A stretch of DNA of 64,000 bases from Macrostomum hystrix (GCA_950097015.1 CATNEN010000025.1:1080001-1144000); one strand, 5' to 3'; positions 1-32,901 are shown, counted from the stretch's first letter. Numbers and translations are program-made. Notes: a model not told the origin generated them from the sequence alone.

Positions 1-75
1 GAAATCCGGCTCAACAATGTCAGGGAGACATGAGAAGGCTGGGAAGATTATACAGCTCTGAATGCAGACATCCCC

Positions 76-1640
76 CAGAGTAGAAGATAGAGAGTAGAAT
101 ATTAGAGAGTAGAATATTATAGAGTAGAATATTATAGAGTAGAATATTATAGAGTAGAATATTAGAGAGTAGAATATTAGAGAGTAGAATATTAGAGAGT
201 AGAATATTAGAGAGTAGAATATTATAGAGTAGAATATTAGAGAGTAGAATATTAGAGAGTAGAATATTAGAGAGTAGAATATTAGAGAGTAGAATATTAG
301 AGAGTAGAATATTAGAGAGTAGAATATTAGAGAGTAGAATATTAGAGAGTAGAATATTAGAGAGTAGAATATTAGAGAGTAGAATATTAGAGAGTAGAAT
401 ATTAGAGAGTAGAATAATAGAGAGTAGAATGTTAGAGAGTAGAATATTAGAGAGTAGAATATTAGAGAGTAGAATATTAGAGAGTAGAATATTAGAGAGT
501 AGAATATTAAAGAGTAGAATATTAGAGAGTAGAATATTAGAGAGTAGAATATTAGAGAGTAGAATATTAGAGAGTAGAATATTAGAGAGTAGAATATTAG
601 AGAGTAGAATATTATAGAGTAGAATATTAGAGAGTAGAATATTAGAGAGTAGAATATTATAGAGTAGAATATTAGAGAGTAGAATATTAGAGAGTAGAAT
701 ATTAGAGAGTAGAATATTATAGAGTAGAATGTTAGAGAGTAGAATATTAGAGAGTAGAATATTAGAGAGTAGAATATTAGAGAGTAGAATATTAGAGAGT
801 AGAATATTATAGAGTAGAATATTAGAGAGTAGAATATTATAGAGTAGAATATTAGAGAGTAGAATATTAGAGAGTAGAATATTAGAGAGTAGAATATTAT
901 AGAGTAGAATATTATAGAGTAGAATATTATAGAGTAGAATATTATAGAGTAGAATATTAGAGAGTAGAATATTAGAGAGTAGAATATTAGAGAGTAGAAT
1001 ATTAGAGAGTAGAATATTATAGAGTAGAATATTAGAGAGTAGAATATTAGAGAGTAGAATATTAGAGAGTAGAATATTAGAGAGTAGAATATTAGAGAGT
1101 AGAATATTAGAGAGTAGAATATTAGAGAGTAGAATATTAGAGAGTAGAATATTAGAGAGTAGAATATTAGAGAGTAGAATATTAGAGAGTAGAATATTAG
1201 AGAGTAGAATATTAGAGAGTAGAATATTAGAGAGTAGAATATTATAGAGTAGAATATTAGAGAGTAGAATATTAGAGAGTAGAATATTAGAGAGTAGAAT
1301 ATTAGAGAGTAGAATATTAGAGAGTAGAATATTAGATAGTAGAATAATAGAGAGCAGAATATGAGAGAGTAGAATATTAGAGAGTAGAATATTAGAGAGT
1401 AGAATATTAGAGAGTAGAATATTAGAGAGTAGAATATTATAGAGTAGAATGTTAGAGAGTAGAATATTAGAGAGTAGAATATTAGAGAGTAGAATGTTAG
1501 AGAGTAGAATATTAGAGAGTAGAATATAAGAGAGTAGAATATTAGAGAGTAGAATATTAGAGAGTAGAATATTATAGAGTAGAATATTAGAGAGTAGAAT
1601 ATTAGAGAGTAGAATATTAGAGAGTAGAATGTAAGAGAGA
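76..1640. repeat. 15-bp minisatellite, about 104 copies
   Basis: Unit AGAGAGTAGAATATT, with point variants (TATAGAGT, AATGTTAG) scattered along the array. The right end decays into a degenerate copy between about 1640 and 1740. The 15-bp period keeps a frame open (LESRI repeats), which is a by-product of the period. Confidence 0.97.
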
Positions 1641-1740
1641 AGATTACGAGTATTAGAGAGTAGATCAGAAGGTAGAGAGTTGAAGATGAGAGTAGAGGGG
1701 TGAGATTAGATGGAAGGCAATAGATGGTAGAGTGGAGGAC

Positions 1741-2133
1741 AGATAACAGTGCACCAGTCGCAGAACATCTACAAAATGAAATATTTTACACTGTTTGGTG
1801 TAATAGACGACAACAGGAAAGGGACACTGTAAACCAAATGTTCACAATAAAGGCACACAATGCTTCTATAAATAAAATGACAAACTGAATAGGCTGACAG
1901 ACTGAATGAGGGACGCAACGAAGACATTGAATTGATTTGGGACCACTCGATGTCTGAGTCTACTCACACTAACCAGCTAAGCTCTGTCATTGCGTGACCA
2001 TTTAATTCGTTCGGCTGGTGACAGGCAGAGACGCAAGATAATAGCAGGAAAGCATAGAAATGAGATGAGATTGTAGTCACGCTAAATTCTGCGTTACTGT
2101 TCTTTTAAAAATAAGCCAAACCAGTGATTCACT
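1741..2133. other. Unique AT-rich DNA, no gene seen
   Basis: Non-repetitive sequence between two arrays. No exon with matching splice signals or family similarity was found. Confidence 0.5.
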
Positions 2134-2414
2134 GTGTGGGTCATTGCCCCCCTCCATCCAGTCATTCAGCGTGTGGGTCATTGTCCCCTTAATCAAGTCA
2201 TCAGTGTGTGGGTCATTGCCCCCCTCCATCCAGTCATTCAGCGTGTGGGTCATTGTCCCCATAATCAAGTCATCAGTGTGTGGGTCATTGTCCCCATAAT
2301 CAAGTCATCAGTGTGTGGTTCATTGTCCCCATAATCAAGTCATCAGTGTGTGGGTCATTGTCCCCATAATCAAGTCATCAGTGTGTGGGTCATTGTCCCC
2401 ATAATCAAGTCATC
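2134..2414. repeat. 35-bp minisatellite, about 8 copies
   Basis: Repeats of TGGGTCATTGTCCCCATAAT plus CAAGTCATCAGTGTG. The first copies are a longer variant with CCCCCCTCCATCCAG. Confidence 0.9.
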
Positions 2415-3496
2415 TAGTCACGGGCATTGAGAGCATTGGATTTTTTCAATGCAGAATCCACCCCACTAGCCCAGTGTGATAGATGACTTTGATATTTTAA
2501 AATGCGACTGCAGCTTTGGGCCAACATCTGAGCAGGATGTGACGGCCGTGAGAATGTTCTCAAGACATTGTTTACAGAATACTGAGGTACCTTCCTCCGT
2601 ACCCCATCAACTAGCAAGTGTACCTAGGCTTCTAATCAATCATTGAAAGATGTATTGCTATGTACTTTTTGAGTCAAACTGGTTGTGCAATAATGAAATA
2701 TTAATTGTAATTTATTGTAGTGTCAACTTATCAAAGCATAATACCTTTTGTTGAGAACAACACAGACATTTATGCTGCTGCTGGGTATTACATGGTATAT
2801 AGGATACTCAAATCCAATATTCTTCTCAAATATTTCTCTGCCATTTTCGTTTTGCATTTGGGATGCAATTTCGAAATGGGCTCTTCCGCTTGTTCCCATG
2901 CCAATAACTCCCATCGCAGTTGCTTCCCATTGGACTCCCTAGGGGGGATATTCTCCCATTCCAACTGGAAGATAGATTGGCTGGAGGCATATCTGGTATA
3001 TTGATCGGAGAATCTGGGATATTGTGCCAGAAGAAATTAGCTTCTAAAAGACTTCAATAAAATGCAACTGTCACGTTTTTTACTATTTTTAGGTTATGAA
3101 GGTAAAACAAGACGCGGAAAGATGTCTGTCTATATATGCGCTAGTTCTTTCTTTGTTATCCTTCCTTGTTTTCACTAACAAACTGCGCTGCTATTGTAAG
3201 CAGTCGGACTGGCTCTATATATTATTCCTTATCTTCGTTTTCCGTTTTATTGTTTCTAACTTTGATTGACTATTTATATAATAAATTAACAGTAAAATAG
3301 AATGACACTAACAAGCTACAAGTGTATTTATTAACACCATTCACACACATTTTATTCGTTTTCATCTAAAATTATATTGATTATTTAACAGTAACAAGAC
3401 CGCGATGATATTTCCAATGCCCTCATTTTCTTTTTTTCTGCATCTCCTAAAATTTCCCGCCCTATCCAGTGCAACAACTTTCAGAATCATTACACA
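2415..3496. other. Unassigned stretch between arrays
   Basis: Moderately GC-rich from 2830 to 3050 with open frames on both strands, otherwise AT-rich. No conserved domain, splice-bounded exon or transposon terminus was recognised. It may be intronic if UNC13 extends upstream. Confidence 0.4.
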
Positions 3497-6400
3497 TCTA
3501 GATCCTCTATTCAGATCCTGATGGATTCTAGATCCTCTATTCAGATCCTGATGGATTCTAGATCCTCGATTCAGATCCTGATGGATTCTAGATCCTCTAT
3601 TCAGATCCTGATGGATTCTAGATCCTCTATTCAGATCCTGATGGATTCTAGATCCTCGATTCAAATCCTGACGGATTCTAGATCCTCGATTCAGATCCTA
3701 ATGGATTCTAGATCCTCGATTCAGATCCTGATGGATTCTAGATCCTCGATTCAGATCCTGATGGATTCTAGATCCTCTATTCAGATCCTGATGGATTCTA
3801 GATCCTCTATTCAGATCCTGATGGATTCTAGATCCTCTATTCAGATCCTGATGGATTCTAGATCCTCGATTCAGATCCTGATGGATTCTAGATCCTCTAT
3901 TCAGATCCTGATGGATTCTAGATCCTCTATTCAGATCCTGATGGATTCTAGATCCTCGATTCAAATCCTGACGGATTCTAGATCCTCGATTCAGATCCTA
4001 ATGGATTCTAGATCCTCGATTCAGATCCTGATGGATTCTAGATCCTCGATTCAGATCCTGATGGATTCTAGATCCTCGATTCAAATCCTGATGGATTCTA
4101 GATCCTCTATTCAGACCCTGATGGATTCTAGATCCTCGATTCAGATCCTGATGGATTCTAGATCCTCGATTCAGATCCTGATGGATTCTAGATCCTCGAT
4201 TCAAATCCTGACGGATTCTAGATCCTCAATTCAGATCCTAATGGATTCTAGATCCTCGATTCAGATCCTGATGGATTCTAGATCCTCGATTCAGATCCTG
4301 ATGGATTCTAGATCCTCGATTCAAATCCTGATGGATTCTAGATCCTCGATTCAGATCCTGATGGATTCTAGATCCTCGATTCAAATCCTGATGGATTCTA
4401 GATCCTCGATTCAGATCCTAATGGATTCTAGATCCTCTATTCAGATCCTGATGGATTCTAGATCCTCTATTCAGATCCTGATGGATTCTAGATCCTCTAT
4501 TCAGATCCTGATGGATTCTAGATCCTCGATTCAGATCCTGATGGATTCTAGATCCTCGATTCAGATCCTGATGGATTCTAGATCCTCGATTCAAATCCTG
4601 ATGGATTCTAGATCCTCTATTCAGATCCTGATGGATTCTAGATCCTCAATTCAGATCCTGATGGATTCTAGATCCTCGATTCAGATCCTGATGGATTCTA
4701 GATCCTCGATTCAAATCCTGACGGATTCTAGATCCTCAATTCAGATCCTAATGGATTCTAGATCCTCGATTCAGATCCTGATGGATTCTAGATCCTCGAT
4801 TCAGATCCTGATGGATTCTAGATCCTCGATTCAAATCCTGATGGATTCTAGATCCTCGATTCAGATCCTGATGGATTCTAGATCCTCGATTCAAATCCTG
4901 ATGGATTCTAGATCCTCGATTCAGATCCTGATGGATTCTAGATCCTCGATTCAGATCCTGATGGATTCTAGATCCTCGATTCAGATCCTGATGGATTCTA
5001 GATCCTCGATTCAAAGCCTGATGGATTCTAGATCCTCGATTCAAATCCTGATGGATTCTAGATCCTCGATTCAAATCCTGATGGATTCTAGATCCTCGAT
5101 TCAAATCCTGATGGATTCTAGATCCTCTATTCAGATCCTGATGGATTCTAGATCCTCGATTCAAATCCTGACGGATTCTAGATCCTCGATTCAGATCCTA
5201 ATGGATTCTAGATCCTCGATTCAGATCCTGATGGATTCTAGATCCTCGATTCAGATCCTGATGGATTCTAGATCCTCGATTCAAATCCTGATGGATTCTA
5301 GATCCTCTATTCAGATCCTGATGGATTCTAGATCCTCAATTCAGATCCTGATGGATTCTAGATCCTCGATTCAGATCCTGATGGATTCTAGATCCTCGAT
5401 TCAAATCCTGATGGATTCTAGATCCTCGATTCAAATCCTGACGGATTCTAGATCTTCAATTCAGATCCTAATGGATTCTAGATCTTCAATTCAGATCCTG
5501 ATGGATTCTAGATCCTCGATTCGAATCCTGATGGATTCTAGATCCTCGATTCAGATCCTGATGGATTCTAGATCCTCGATTCAAATCCTGATGGATTCTA
5601 GATCCTCGATTCAAATCCTGACGGATTCTAGATCCTCAATTCAGATCCCAATGGATTCTAGATCTTCAATTCAGATCATAATGAATTCTAGATCTTCAAT
5701 TCAGATCCTAATGGATTCTAGATACTCAATTCAGATCCTGATGGATTCTAGATCCTCGATTCAAAGCCTGGTGGATTCTAGATCCTCTATTCAGATCCTG
5801 ATGGATTCTAGATACTCGATTCAAATCCTGATGGATTCTAGATCCTCGATTCAGATCCTGATGGATTCTAGATCCTCGATTCAAATCCTGATGGATTCTA
5901 GATCCTCGATTCAAATCCTGACGGATTCTAGATCTTCAATTCAGATCCTAATGGATTCTAGATCTTCAATTCAGATCCTGATGGATTCTAGATCCTCGAT
6001 TCAAATCCTGATGGATTCTAGATCCTCGATTCAGATCCTGATGGATTCTAGATCCTCGATTCAAATCCTGATGGATTCTAGATCCTCGATTCAAATCCTG
6101 ACGGATTCTAGATCCTCGATTCAGATCCTAATGGATTCTAGATCCTCGATTCAAATCCTGATGGATTCTAGATCCTCGATTCAAATCCTGACGGATTCTA
6201 GATCCTCAATTCAGATCCTAATGGATTCTAGATCTTCAATTCAGATCCTGATGGATTCTAGATCCTCGATTCAAATCCTGATGGATTCTAGATACTCGAT
6301 TTAAATCCTGACGGATTCTAGATCCTCAATTCAGATCCTAATGGATTCTAGATCTTCAATTCAGATCATAATGAATTCTAGATCTTCAATTCAGATCCTA

Positions 6401-6971
6401 ATGGATTCTAGATATTCAATTAAGATCCTGATGAATTCTAGATCCTCGATTCAGATCCTGATGGATTCTAGATCCTCAATTCAGATCCTGATGGATTCTA
6501 GATCCTCAGTTCAGATCCTGATGGATTCTAGATCCTTAATTCAGATCCTGATGGATTCTAGATCCTCAATTCAGATCCTCATGGATTCTAGATCCTCAAT
6601 TCAGATCCTGATGGGTTCTAGATCCTCAATTCAGATCCTGATGGATTCTAGATCCTCAATTCAGATCCTGATGGATCCTAGATATTCAATTCAGATCCTG
6701 ATGGATCCTAGATATTCAATTCAGATCCTGATGGATCCTAGATCCTCAATTCAGATCCTGATGGATCCTAGATATTCAATTCAGATCCTGATGGATCCTA
6801 GATCCTCAATTCAGATCCTGATGGATTCTAGATCCTCAATTCAGATCCTGATGGATTCTAGATCCTCAATTCAGATCCTGATGGATTCTAGATCCTCTAT
6901 TCAGATCCTGATGGATCCTAGATCCTCAATTCAGATCCTGATGGATTCTAGATCCTCAATTCAGATCCTGA
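3497..6971. repeat. 30-bp minisatellite, about 116 copies
   Basis: Unit built from GATCCTGATGGATTCTAGAT and CCTCGATTCA. GGATTCTAGATCC is nearly palindromic. Variant units (GACGGATTC, CTCTAT, CTCAAT) recur in blocks, so longer segments have been duplicated. Because 30 is a multiple of 3, both strands have very long open frames (MDSRSSIQIL forward, NRGSRIHQDL reverse). The right end (6660-6960) is a more diverged subfamily with GGATCCTAGATATTC. Confidence 0.97.
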
Positions 6972-7476
6972 CTTCGACGCCAATGACTTTAAGGTCACTC
7001 AAGACTATGCAAATGTACATATTATGTTCTTAGCGCATAATTACACAACTCGATACTGGAAATAAAGAACTTTATTTCGTCAATAAATATGTTTCTGTCT
7101 AACCAGACACTCGCTGATAAAAATTAGCACGGAAAATTTTGAATAATTTGAAATTATTCTTCTACTTGTGTTAACTTTTTTGCGCGCGACTCAATTTTTG
7201 CGGTCTTGCTTTAATGTTGCTTTGATGTCCTAATGATTGTGTGTTTACTTGCTTATATTAAAAGGTATGCTTATTAAAATAAAATATTCCAAGTACCAAT
7301 GAAAAGGTACGTAATTTTCTAAAAGTACACTTATAAAAGTACATTAGAATAAAAGCGCATGATTTTAAATAAGTACATATTTCTTTAAAGTGCACAATAC
7401 CTAAAACACAATTCATTCATGAATTGCCAAAAAATGTAAAATTTTGGCTAATTAAACTCCTCATTGACCAACCTAG
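6972..7476. other. AT-rich DNA upstream of the first UNC13 exon
   Basis: Probably intronic. A loose cluster of AAGTAC/GTACTT words (about 7290-7390) is the only pattern seen. Confidence 0.4.
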
Positions 7477-26782
<19,306 letters not shown>

Positions 26783-29150
26783 AGCCCGTGTAGGAAGTAC
26801 GCCAGTACAGTCTGTAGTTTTTCTATCGATTACTGAAATTTAAAATCGCTCTGAGAACCCAAAGGTGCTGATTATGTCTTTTGAGCACTGCAAGTAAGCT
26901 TTCCTTCGGAGACTGTTCAGCTTAATTTGACTATAGAAAAAACTGCCACAAGCCTGCCGATATTGACCTAAAAAACTTGTACTTTAACTGTCTATTTAAG
27001 TTGCCGATTTTACTCATCCATTTATACTCGTATTTTCTATTCCTTAATTTAGCCTCCACGGCCATGTTAATTGAGCTCGCTAAAATGTGTATATACTTGA
27101 CTCCTTATTTGGTTTTCCTCTTATTGGAAATATCTGAGCAATTATCTGGAAAACTCTATTTACCCTCTGTGACTCAGTATTCCCGCCTGCTTTGCGAAAT
27201 TGCGTCGAATCCAAAGCTTTTGTGGAGCTTCTTGTTGATTTTAATGGCACTTTAGATAGATCGATACTGAGGCACTTCTTGGTTTTCTGTTTAGGTATAT
27301 TGTGTGGAACAGTTTTACTTTTCATTGCTAGTTCACAATTATTTTCGAAATATTCTAAATAGCTCGTAATGCTACTTTACACTGGTAAATACAGGTAGTT
27401 AGCCTCGATACATCTATCTATTCGTTTATCTCACACATCATAAATGTTATATTCTCATTCTCCTTGGTGTCGCTGTCAGTGCCAAAAGCACAGGTGTAAA
27501 CAAATTTAGCGCTAAATTATTACAAAACCTGTCATACATGCATGGTGAGAATTTTGTATTTCACACTGCAAACTCATAAATACGATTATGAACCATAGAT
27601 TCGGTATGGGAAAATATTTTTGTTCTCCCCTGTTGTTAATTCACACAGTAGTTACTATAAAAATACGCTTTCTATCCTGCGATTTAATAATTAAAGTGCT
27701 ATTTTTTAGACTTTTGTTCCATCAGTTTAAGATGCTCCATGTAGCTATACAATGTGATTATAATTTTACTTTAAGTAATTGTAATATGTATGATTTTATA
27801 ATAATATATTAAATCTCGTGTAAAGTATGGTATGTGCGCCCAAAATGTCTGTTTACCTATTCGCCTAGCAAAACAAATGAATAATAAACCGATATTCGCA
27901 TATTTTTTGTTTCCTTTTCTACCTTATGCTTGGCATCTTTATCCCAGTAAAATAGCATAACAATGTAGTAAAATTCCTACTTCGCGATTAAATAATGTTT
28001 TTTTACTATCCGATTTTATGAATCCATCTTGATTATTGATTTTATTTCCATAGTTACAAGCTCTTGTAAAAATACTTGATTGACTGCTGCATAAAATGAT
28101 ACTATATCGGCTTATTGTTCTCGCCACTCAAAATAGACGCTTTATTTTAAGAATAATATGTTAATTCTTAACATAAATAATCCGATTCAAACCATAATTT
28201 TAGTTCTTATCTACGAACGAAAACAATCCATACAAAAAGGAAATAATTCATTTACCAGAGAAAAAAAGTACACAAAAGAACACATGTTTTTTAACCCTAG
28301 GAAAATTCCTCTGCCAGCCCGAATGCATGAGAGCTTCGGCTGACGTGTAAAAGCGGGCGGGACCCGTTAGACGGGTCAGTGTTTTACCCCAACTGTTTTA
28401 CCCCGACGAGGTCCCACGAAAATAAAATCAAGATTGAACTATATAGAAAGTACGTACTACAGAACTATTCAGGATTCTTAACCATTTTAATAACTCATTA
28501 TATATTTTAAATTTAAAGTTCAAGACATAAGAAAAACAATAGAAAGAGGATAAAAGAAGTTATTGTTTTAATATGGTGTGTGCAGTTTCTTTTTAATATG
28601 GCGCAAATTTAATTCATCCGTCAATAAGCGCTATTTAAAATAACCAAATGTAGGCGTTTACAAATTGATTTATAATTTGTAGCAAAAAAATTGGCAAAGC
28701 AGGCTGCTTGCCTTAGCCAACACCCTACTACTACTGAGTCACTTGATGCTCAAACCCTGCATTTATACATTTTTTGTTTTCTGTTTCTGTTTATCGTTTA
28801 TTTTTTCTTTTTTAGTGGGAATAGGGGCATACAAAAAACATGTTCTTGTGCATTTTCACGAGTCCCTTCATATTTTTGTACTTAGTATGTACTTACAGAA
28901 ACTTTATTTATCGTTACTTATTCTATACAGTTTATCTTCACTACTACTGCCTCTATACTAATTTTCTTTGTTAAAGCAATTGTTTATGCAAATCACTATA
29001 CTGCACCTGCACACAGTGTTTTTACTCAACAGGTTCCCAAAATTTTCTGGCTGTTTCCTGTTTGAAAGAATCTTCAACTAGTGTCAGCGCTGGTTGTGCC
29101 TGGGAGGCCTTGGGCTGCAATTGGTGTACCCAAGGCCAGGCAGATTGTGC
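26783..29150. other. UNC13 3' UTR and AT-rich intergenic DNA
   Basis: AATAAA at 27883-27888 probably ends the UNC13 mRNA. Beyond it the sequence is very AT-rich with no gene. A perfect 7-bp hairpin, GACCCGT-TAG-ACGGGTC, stands out near 28361-28377 in a short GC-rich island. Confidence 0.5.
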
Positions 29151-29154
29151 ATGT

Positions 29155-29790
29155 TTAACTCTCCATTATGTATATGATGTCTAGCACTCGTTTGTGAAAA
29201 TGTAGCCTATTTTCATCATCATTGTGTATTTGGCTGAAGTTGGGATATAGAAACGTTTGTAACCTCTCTCTTTGCTTTTTGGACTCCAATTTATCTGTAG
29301 CTTCCTCCATACATGCGCAACACCCGGCCAACCCAGCCAAACCGGCCGGGTGAAACGAGGGCCAAGCAAGGTAAGTCGCAAAAACCAATCAACCAAGCGC
29401 AAAAAAATCAAAGGGGGGACCAAGGGACAAAAAAGGAAGGCGTGAAGAAAAGGAAAAAGGGGAGAGAAAAAGAGAGCAAAGGAGAGCAAACTAAGTCATA
29501 AATAGAGCAACGAAAGGAACTGAGAGCAAAAACTAAGTCACACAGCCGGCTAAGATTTGGGAGGTTGCGCATGTATGAGCTTCCTCCATGACAATGCAGG
29601 TTTTTCCTCTGCCTTCCATTAGAGTGAAGGCACCAACTGGCAAAACTTTCTTGATGGTCAGGTCTCTGTTCAAGTTAGAGTTAATAAAATTGATGTACAT
29701 GCCCTTATTATTTATTAAATCAACTGTTCTAGCGACCAAGAGTCCTGGTATTCTTTTGTTTGACTCAACTAGGCCTGGCACCATTGACTA
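29155..29790 (-). pseudogene. Ty3/gypsy-like retrotransposon pol fragment, interrupted
   Basis: Minus-strand frame from 29784 reads PGLVESNKRIPGLLVART, then FINSNLNRDLTIKKVLPVGA. The GLLVART ... INxxxxxxxIKKxxxVG pattern is typical of the region between protease and reverse transcriptase in Ty3/gypsy elements. The frame is broken at 29309-29577 by a small TIR element and resumes on the far side. No LTRs or reverse-transcriptase core were found, so it is a relic. Confidence 0.5.
29309..29577. mobile_element. MITE-like TIR element inserted in the retroelement relic
   Basis: Ends are ATACATGCGCAAC and GTTGCGCATGTAT, a perfect 13-bp terminal inverted repeat. It is flanked by direct copies of AGCTTCCTCCAT (29299-29310 and 29578-29589), which read as a 10-12-bp target-site duplication depending on the end chosen. 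A second inverted pair, CACCCGGCC/GGCCGGGTG, lies near the left end. The interior is purine-rich (A/G) with no coding potential. Confidence 0.65.
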
Positions 29791-31960
29791 AGTTGACATC
29801 TTTGGTGCAATAGGAATAGTTGCAGATTGTCCTAGTGATAGAGAGACAGTTTCATTTGCAATGATCATGCAGCTTTTCTGAACTTCAGTAGTTTTTCTGG
29901 TGGGGGAACTTCTGTTTTTAATATTGAATGTAATGATGTCTTACACTGGATAAATAGATACATTGAAACCAGTAAAGATAATTGCATCCTAAGATAATTA
30001 AATGCTACATGTCCTTGCAGATGCTGACAGACAATATCTCCAAAACTAAATTTAACTGACATTTATCCTAAAACAGAAAGCCACAGTGTTCAAATTTACT
30101 GCTCTATTTCTATGACATGCAGGTGACACAAGCTTGCTTTTGCTATGTAACTCATATATGGATGTATTGGTATTGCAAATGTATGTCAGGATATGAATAT
30201 GATATAAAAATGCAAACAGTTAATATTTTGGATTAGTGCATGATAAAAAACAGAAATACCACAACAATAAAGAGAAGTGAGATAAAAAATAATGGAAATA
30301 AATAATTGCAAAAGGCAGATATAAAAACAATGCAATTTAATTAAATTAATTAATTAACTAATTGTTGTGGTTGTATCAAGGGCAATCAAGACTCAGGAGT
30401 CAAGAATCTCTAAGACCCAATAATCAGTAGAATTGCTTGATTTAACTCAGCCCTAACCTAGTAACAAAAGTATAAGCATATCTGTATTTTGTTCAATTAA
30501 TTGTCCACTTCAGTAACAACTGGGGAACTGCTTTGGCCATAACATTGATGACAATTACAATTACAAAAGCTACAATTAATAGCTTTTAGTAGTAAATGTA
30601 AAAAATTGAATGTTTAGTAAAGTTCCACCAAAACTAAAATTTTCAGTATCTCCAAATTTTTCCTATAGCCTATCCAGATTCCATATTCATATCCTTTGTT
30701 AGTACCTTTGTTATTAATCTTGTGATATCCTGTCTGTCTTGACTTTACACCTCCAACAGTCAATAGACTGTGAAAAACCCTTCAGCACAATTTTCCCATG
30801 GCATTAAAATTTCTGAAGGGCTTGAGTACCAAACACCAAGGAATTAAGACTGCCTATAAGAGGTTATAGGCAGATATAATATTAAGTAATTTTAGGCTGT
30901 CTGAAGTGTCTTCTCATATATTCTTTGTCATTGGCCCTCATTAGGCTCTCTGCATCTGGTCACAGCCATCCACGTATCCCTATAATCATCTCATGTAGCA
31001 TTGAGATCTTTAGGGGCTTGAATTTGTATAGAATTTTCATGTTTATTTCAATATATCTTTCTATAGTTTCTTGTTCTCTCTTTTGTCTTTGTGCTATTTG
31101 TTTTACTTGCTTCAGTGCAACCTATATTTGAGAACTTAAGATGCGGAAACAAGAAGTTCCCATAACCATATCCATATCTGTAACTTTTGTCCAAAAAGCT
31201 CCATATCCATAACTTTCTGTAGCCATATCCATAGCTACAGCAGAAATATAATAGTTAGGCCTAGTGATATATTTTCATTTATTTAAAAATCATCTTACAG
31301 TTTAAGTGTCTTTGAAAGTTCTACTGTCACATAAAATTACAAAAATTTTAGTTTATGGTTACATCCAGCAAAGTGACTGTTAAAAAATGCCATTAGGTTT
31401 TCTTTGGAAGTATGTCTGGCAAAAGTACTTGACATGTAAGAGCATTTATAACTGGGCTAGATTTAAGACCATATGTACTAAATAATTTGTTACCAAAGTG
31501 GACTGTTACCTATTTCATCAATAGCTAAAATTAAGTATTAAAAATATGGTGATCCTATCTTTTTTCTGACAAAGTGAATCTATTTTATTCTCTATAGTAG
31601 GAGTATATAGGCCTAGCTTCAGACAGACATTCAGTGTCTTATACTGTTCTGCTTAAGGACAACAATAGTTATTATAGAGAGAAAAAAGTTATTAATATAT
31701 ACAAACTTAACATGAACAGCTTTTGTATTCAATAAGATTTATATATTTGTGTTATAGTTAAAACGGCTTGTAATGCTGTGTATAAACTTATTTAAATATT
31801 TATCATTTAAGTATAAAAGTAACTAAATTCTAGTGAATTGGAAGTTAAACATGTACAGGAATATTAGTCAAAGCTATTAGTAAATTGTCCATGTTTTCAC
31901 AACCTAAGAGGTGTGCTTCAGATCAACTGCCAATTTTTCACTGCAATCAGTAGCAGCACA
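29791..31960. other. AT-rich intergenic DNA, no gene seen
   Basis: Short open frames only. Part may belong to the retroelement relic on its left. Nothing else was recognised. Confidence 0.45.
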
Positions 31961-32250
31961 TCTACTGCCTCTGATAGCCCTCAATGTGAGTTATTGGCCC
32001 AGGTCCAGCTCTGAAGAATGCAGCCCACACCATGGCATTGCCACCTCTATTTTTCATATTCTTCATAGGTGTACCAATGGTGGACCTGTGATCGAATTCT
32101 TCGCCAGCAAGAAAAATTGCTCTTATCACTCCAGATGACCTTGACCCAGTCCTGAGTTGTCCAGATGGCATGCTGCTTTGGCCAGTTCAAGCACTTCTTT
32201 CTACCAGTTTTGTCCAACAAAATGTTTTCTAGCAATGTAGCCATGCAGTC
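31960..32250 (-). pseudogene. Tc1/mariner transposase remnant
   Basis: Minus strand encodes KCLNWPKQHAIWTTQDWVKV then IWSDKSNFSCW, matching the Tc1-like DWxxVIWSDES(x)F block that carries the second catalytic Asp; the usual Glu is Lys here. In another frame follow GGNAMVWAAF and GPGPITHIEG, matching the next Tc1 block (GGxxMVWGxF). Frameshifts and stops show it is dead. Terminal repeats were not found. Confidence 0.75.
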
Positions 32251-32259
32251 TTGCAGCTA

Positions 32260-32889
32260 CCAGGTAGCAGCTGTCAGCAGACAGTCATGGGGTGCAGCTG
32301 GGCTTTCCCAGCTGCGTGGCCACGGCTTGCTGGGATAATAATTGTTCAAACATGGCCTTGATTTTCATACACAACTCAGACAAGAGAGCTCTGAACTTTT
32401 TGTTGTAAAGTTCAAGATAATTTTGTATTAACTAGTTATACTTGAAGAGACTTGCAGAATCAGCATTAGTTTTTTTAAAGCATTTGTACCAAAATAGTGA
32501 TGTGGTCTTATTACTCTGTAAAATTAATCACACTCAATTGCTAATAATTACTCAACAAATCACTTAGTTTAATTGTTCAGTACCATGGTTATAAATGACT
32601 GATTAGATTCAGATACTCCCCTGGTCTGTGTAGGTAATAAAAGAAAGGTATTAGCTATTTTGTTTTAATTTATCTGTTATGTTATTATACTCGTAAGTCA
32701 TTAGGATTTCAATATCTGTGTCTATTAGCATGCAAGCTTTTTAACCTGCATTGAAAAACATTAAGCATAAAAAACCAAGGCTCTAAGAATTTTTAAATTT
32801 GAAAAGTGAATATGTTACTACTTAAAAAATATTACAACTGGTGGTTTATAGAAGTATCTGCTTTAATTTGACAGCTGGCTGTCGCTTAT
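32260..32889. other. Intergenic DNA upstream of STEEP1
   Basis: AT-rich. Includes the small dyad CAGCTGGG...CCCAGCTG near 32296-32313. The STEEP1 promoter is presumably here, but no clear element was seen. Confidence 0.4.
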
Positions 32890-32901
32890 CATCATTTTCA
32901 G
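32890..32901 (+). promoter_or_regulatory. 3' splice-site-like acceptor 43 nt before the STEEP1 ATG
   Basis: CATCATTTTCAG ends at 32901. It could be a spliced-leader acceptor or the end of a 5' UTR intron. No matching upstream 5' UTR exon is evident. Confidence 0.45.

Noticed and set aside
76..1640. Possible CRISPR array
   Set aside because: Units abut with no unique spacers and the context is an animal genome. The same applies to all other arrays here.
2723..3004. Overlapping open frames on both strands in a GC-richer patch
   Set aside because: No family similarity and no consistent splice signals. It may be an old transposon piece but I cannot support it.
3521..6304. Forward open frame of 927 codons (MDSRSSIQIL repeats)
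   Set aside because: It is the direct product of a stop-free 30-bp tandem unit. The reverse strand is open too, and there is no non-repeat coding sequence attached.
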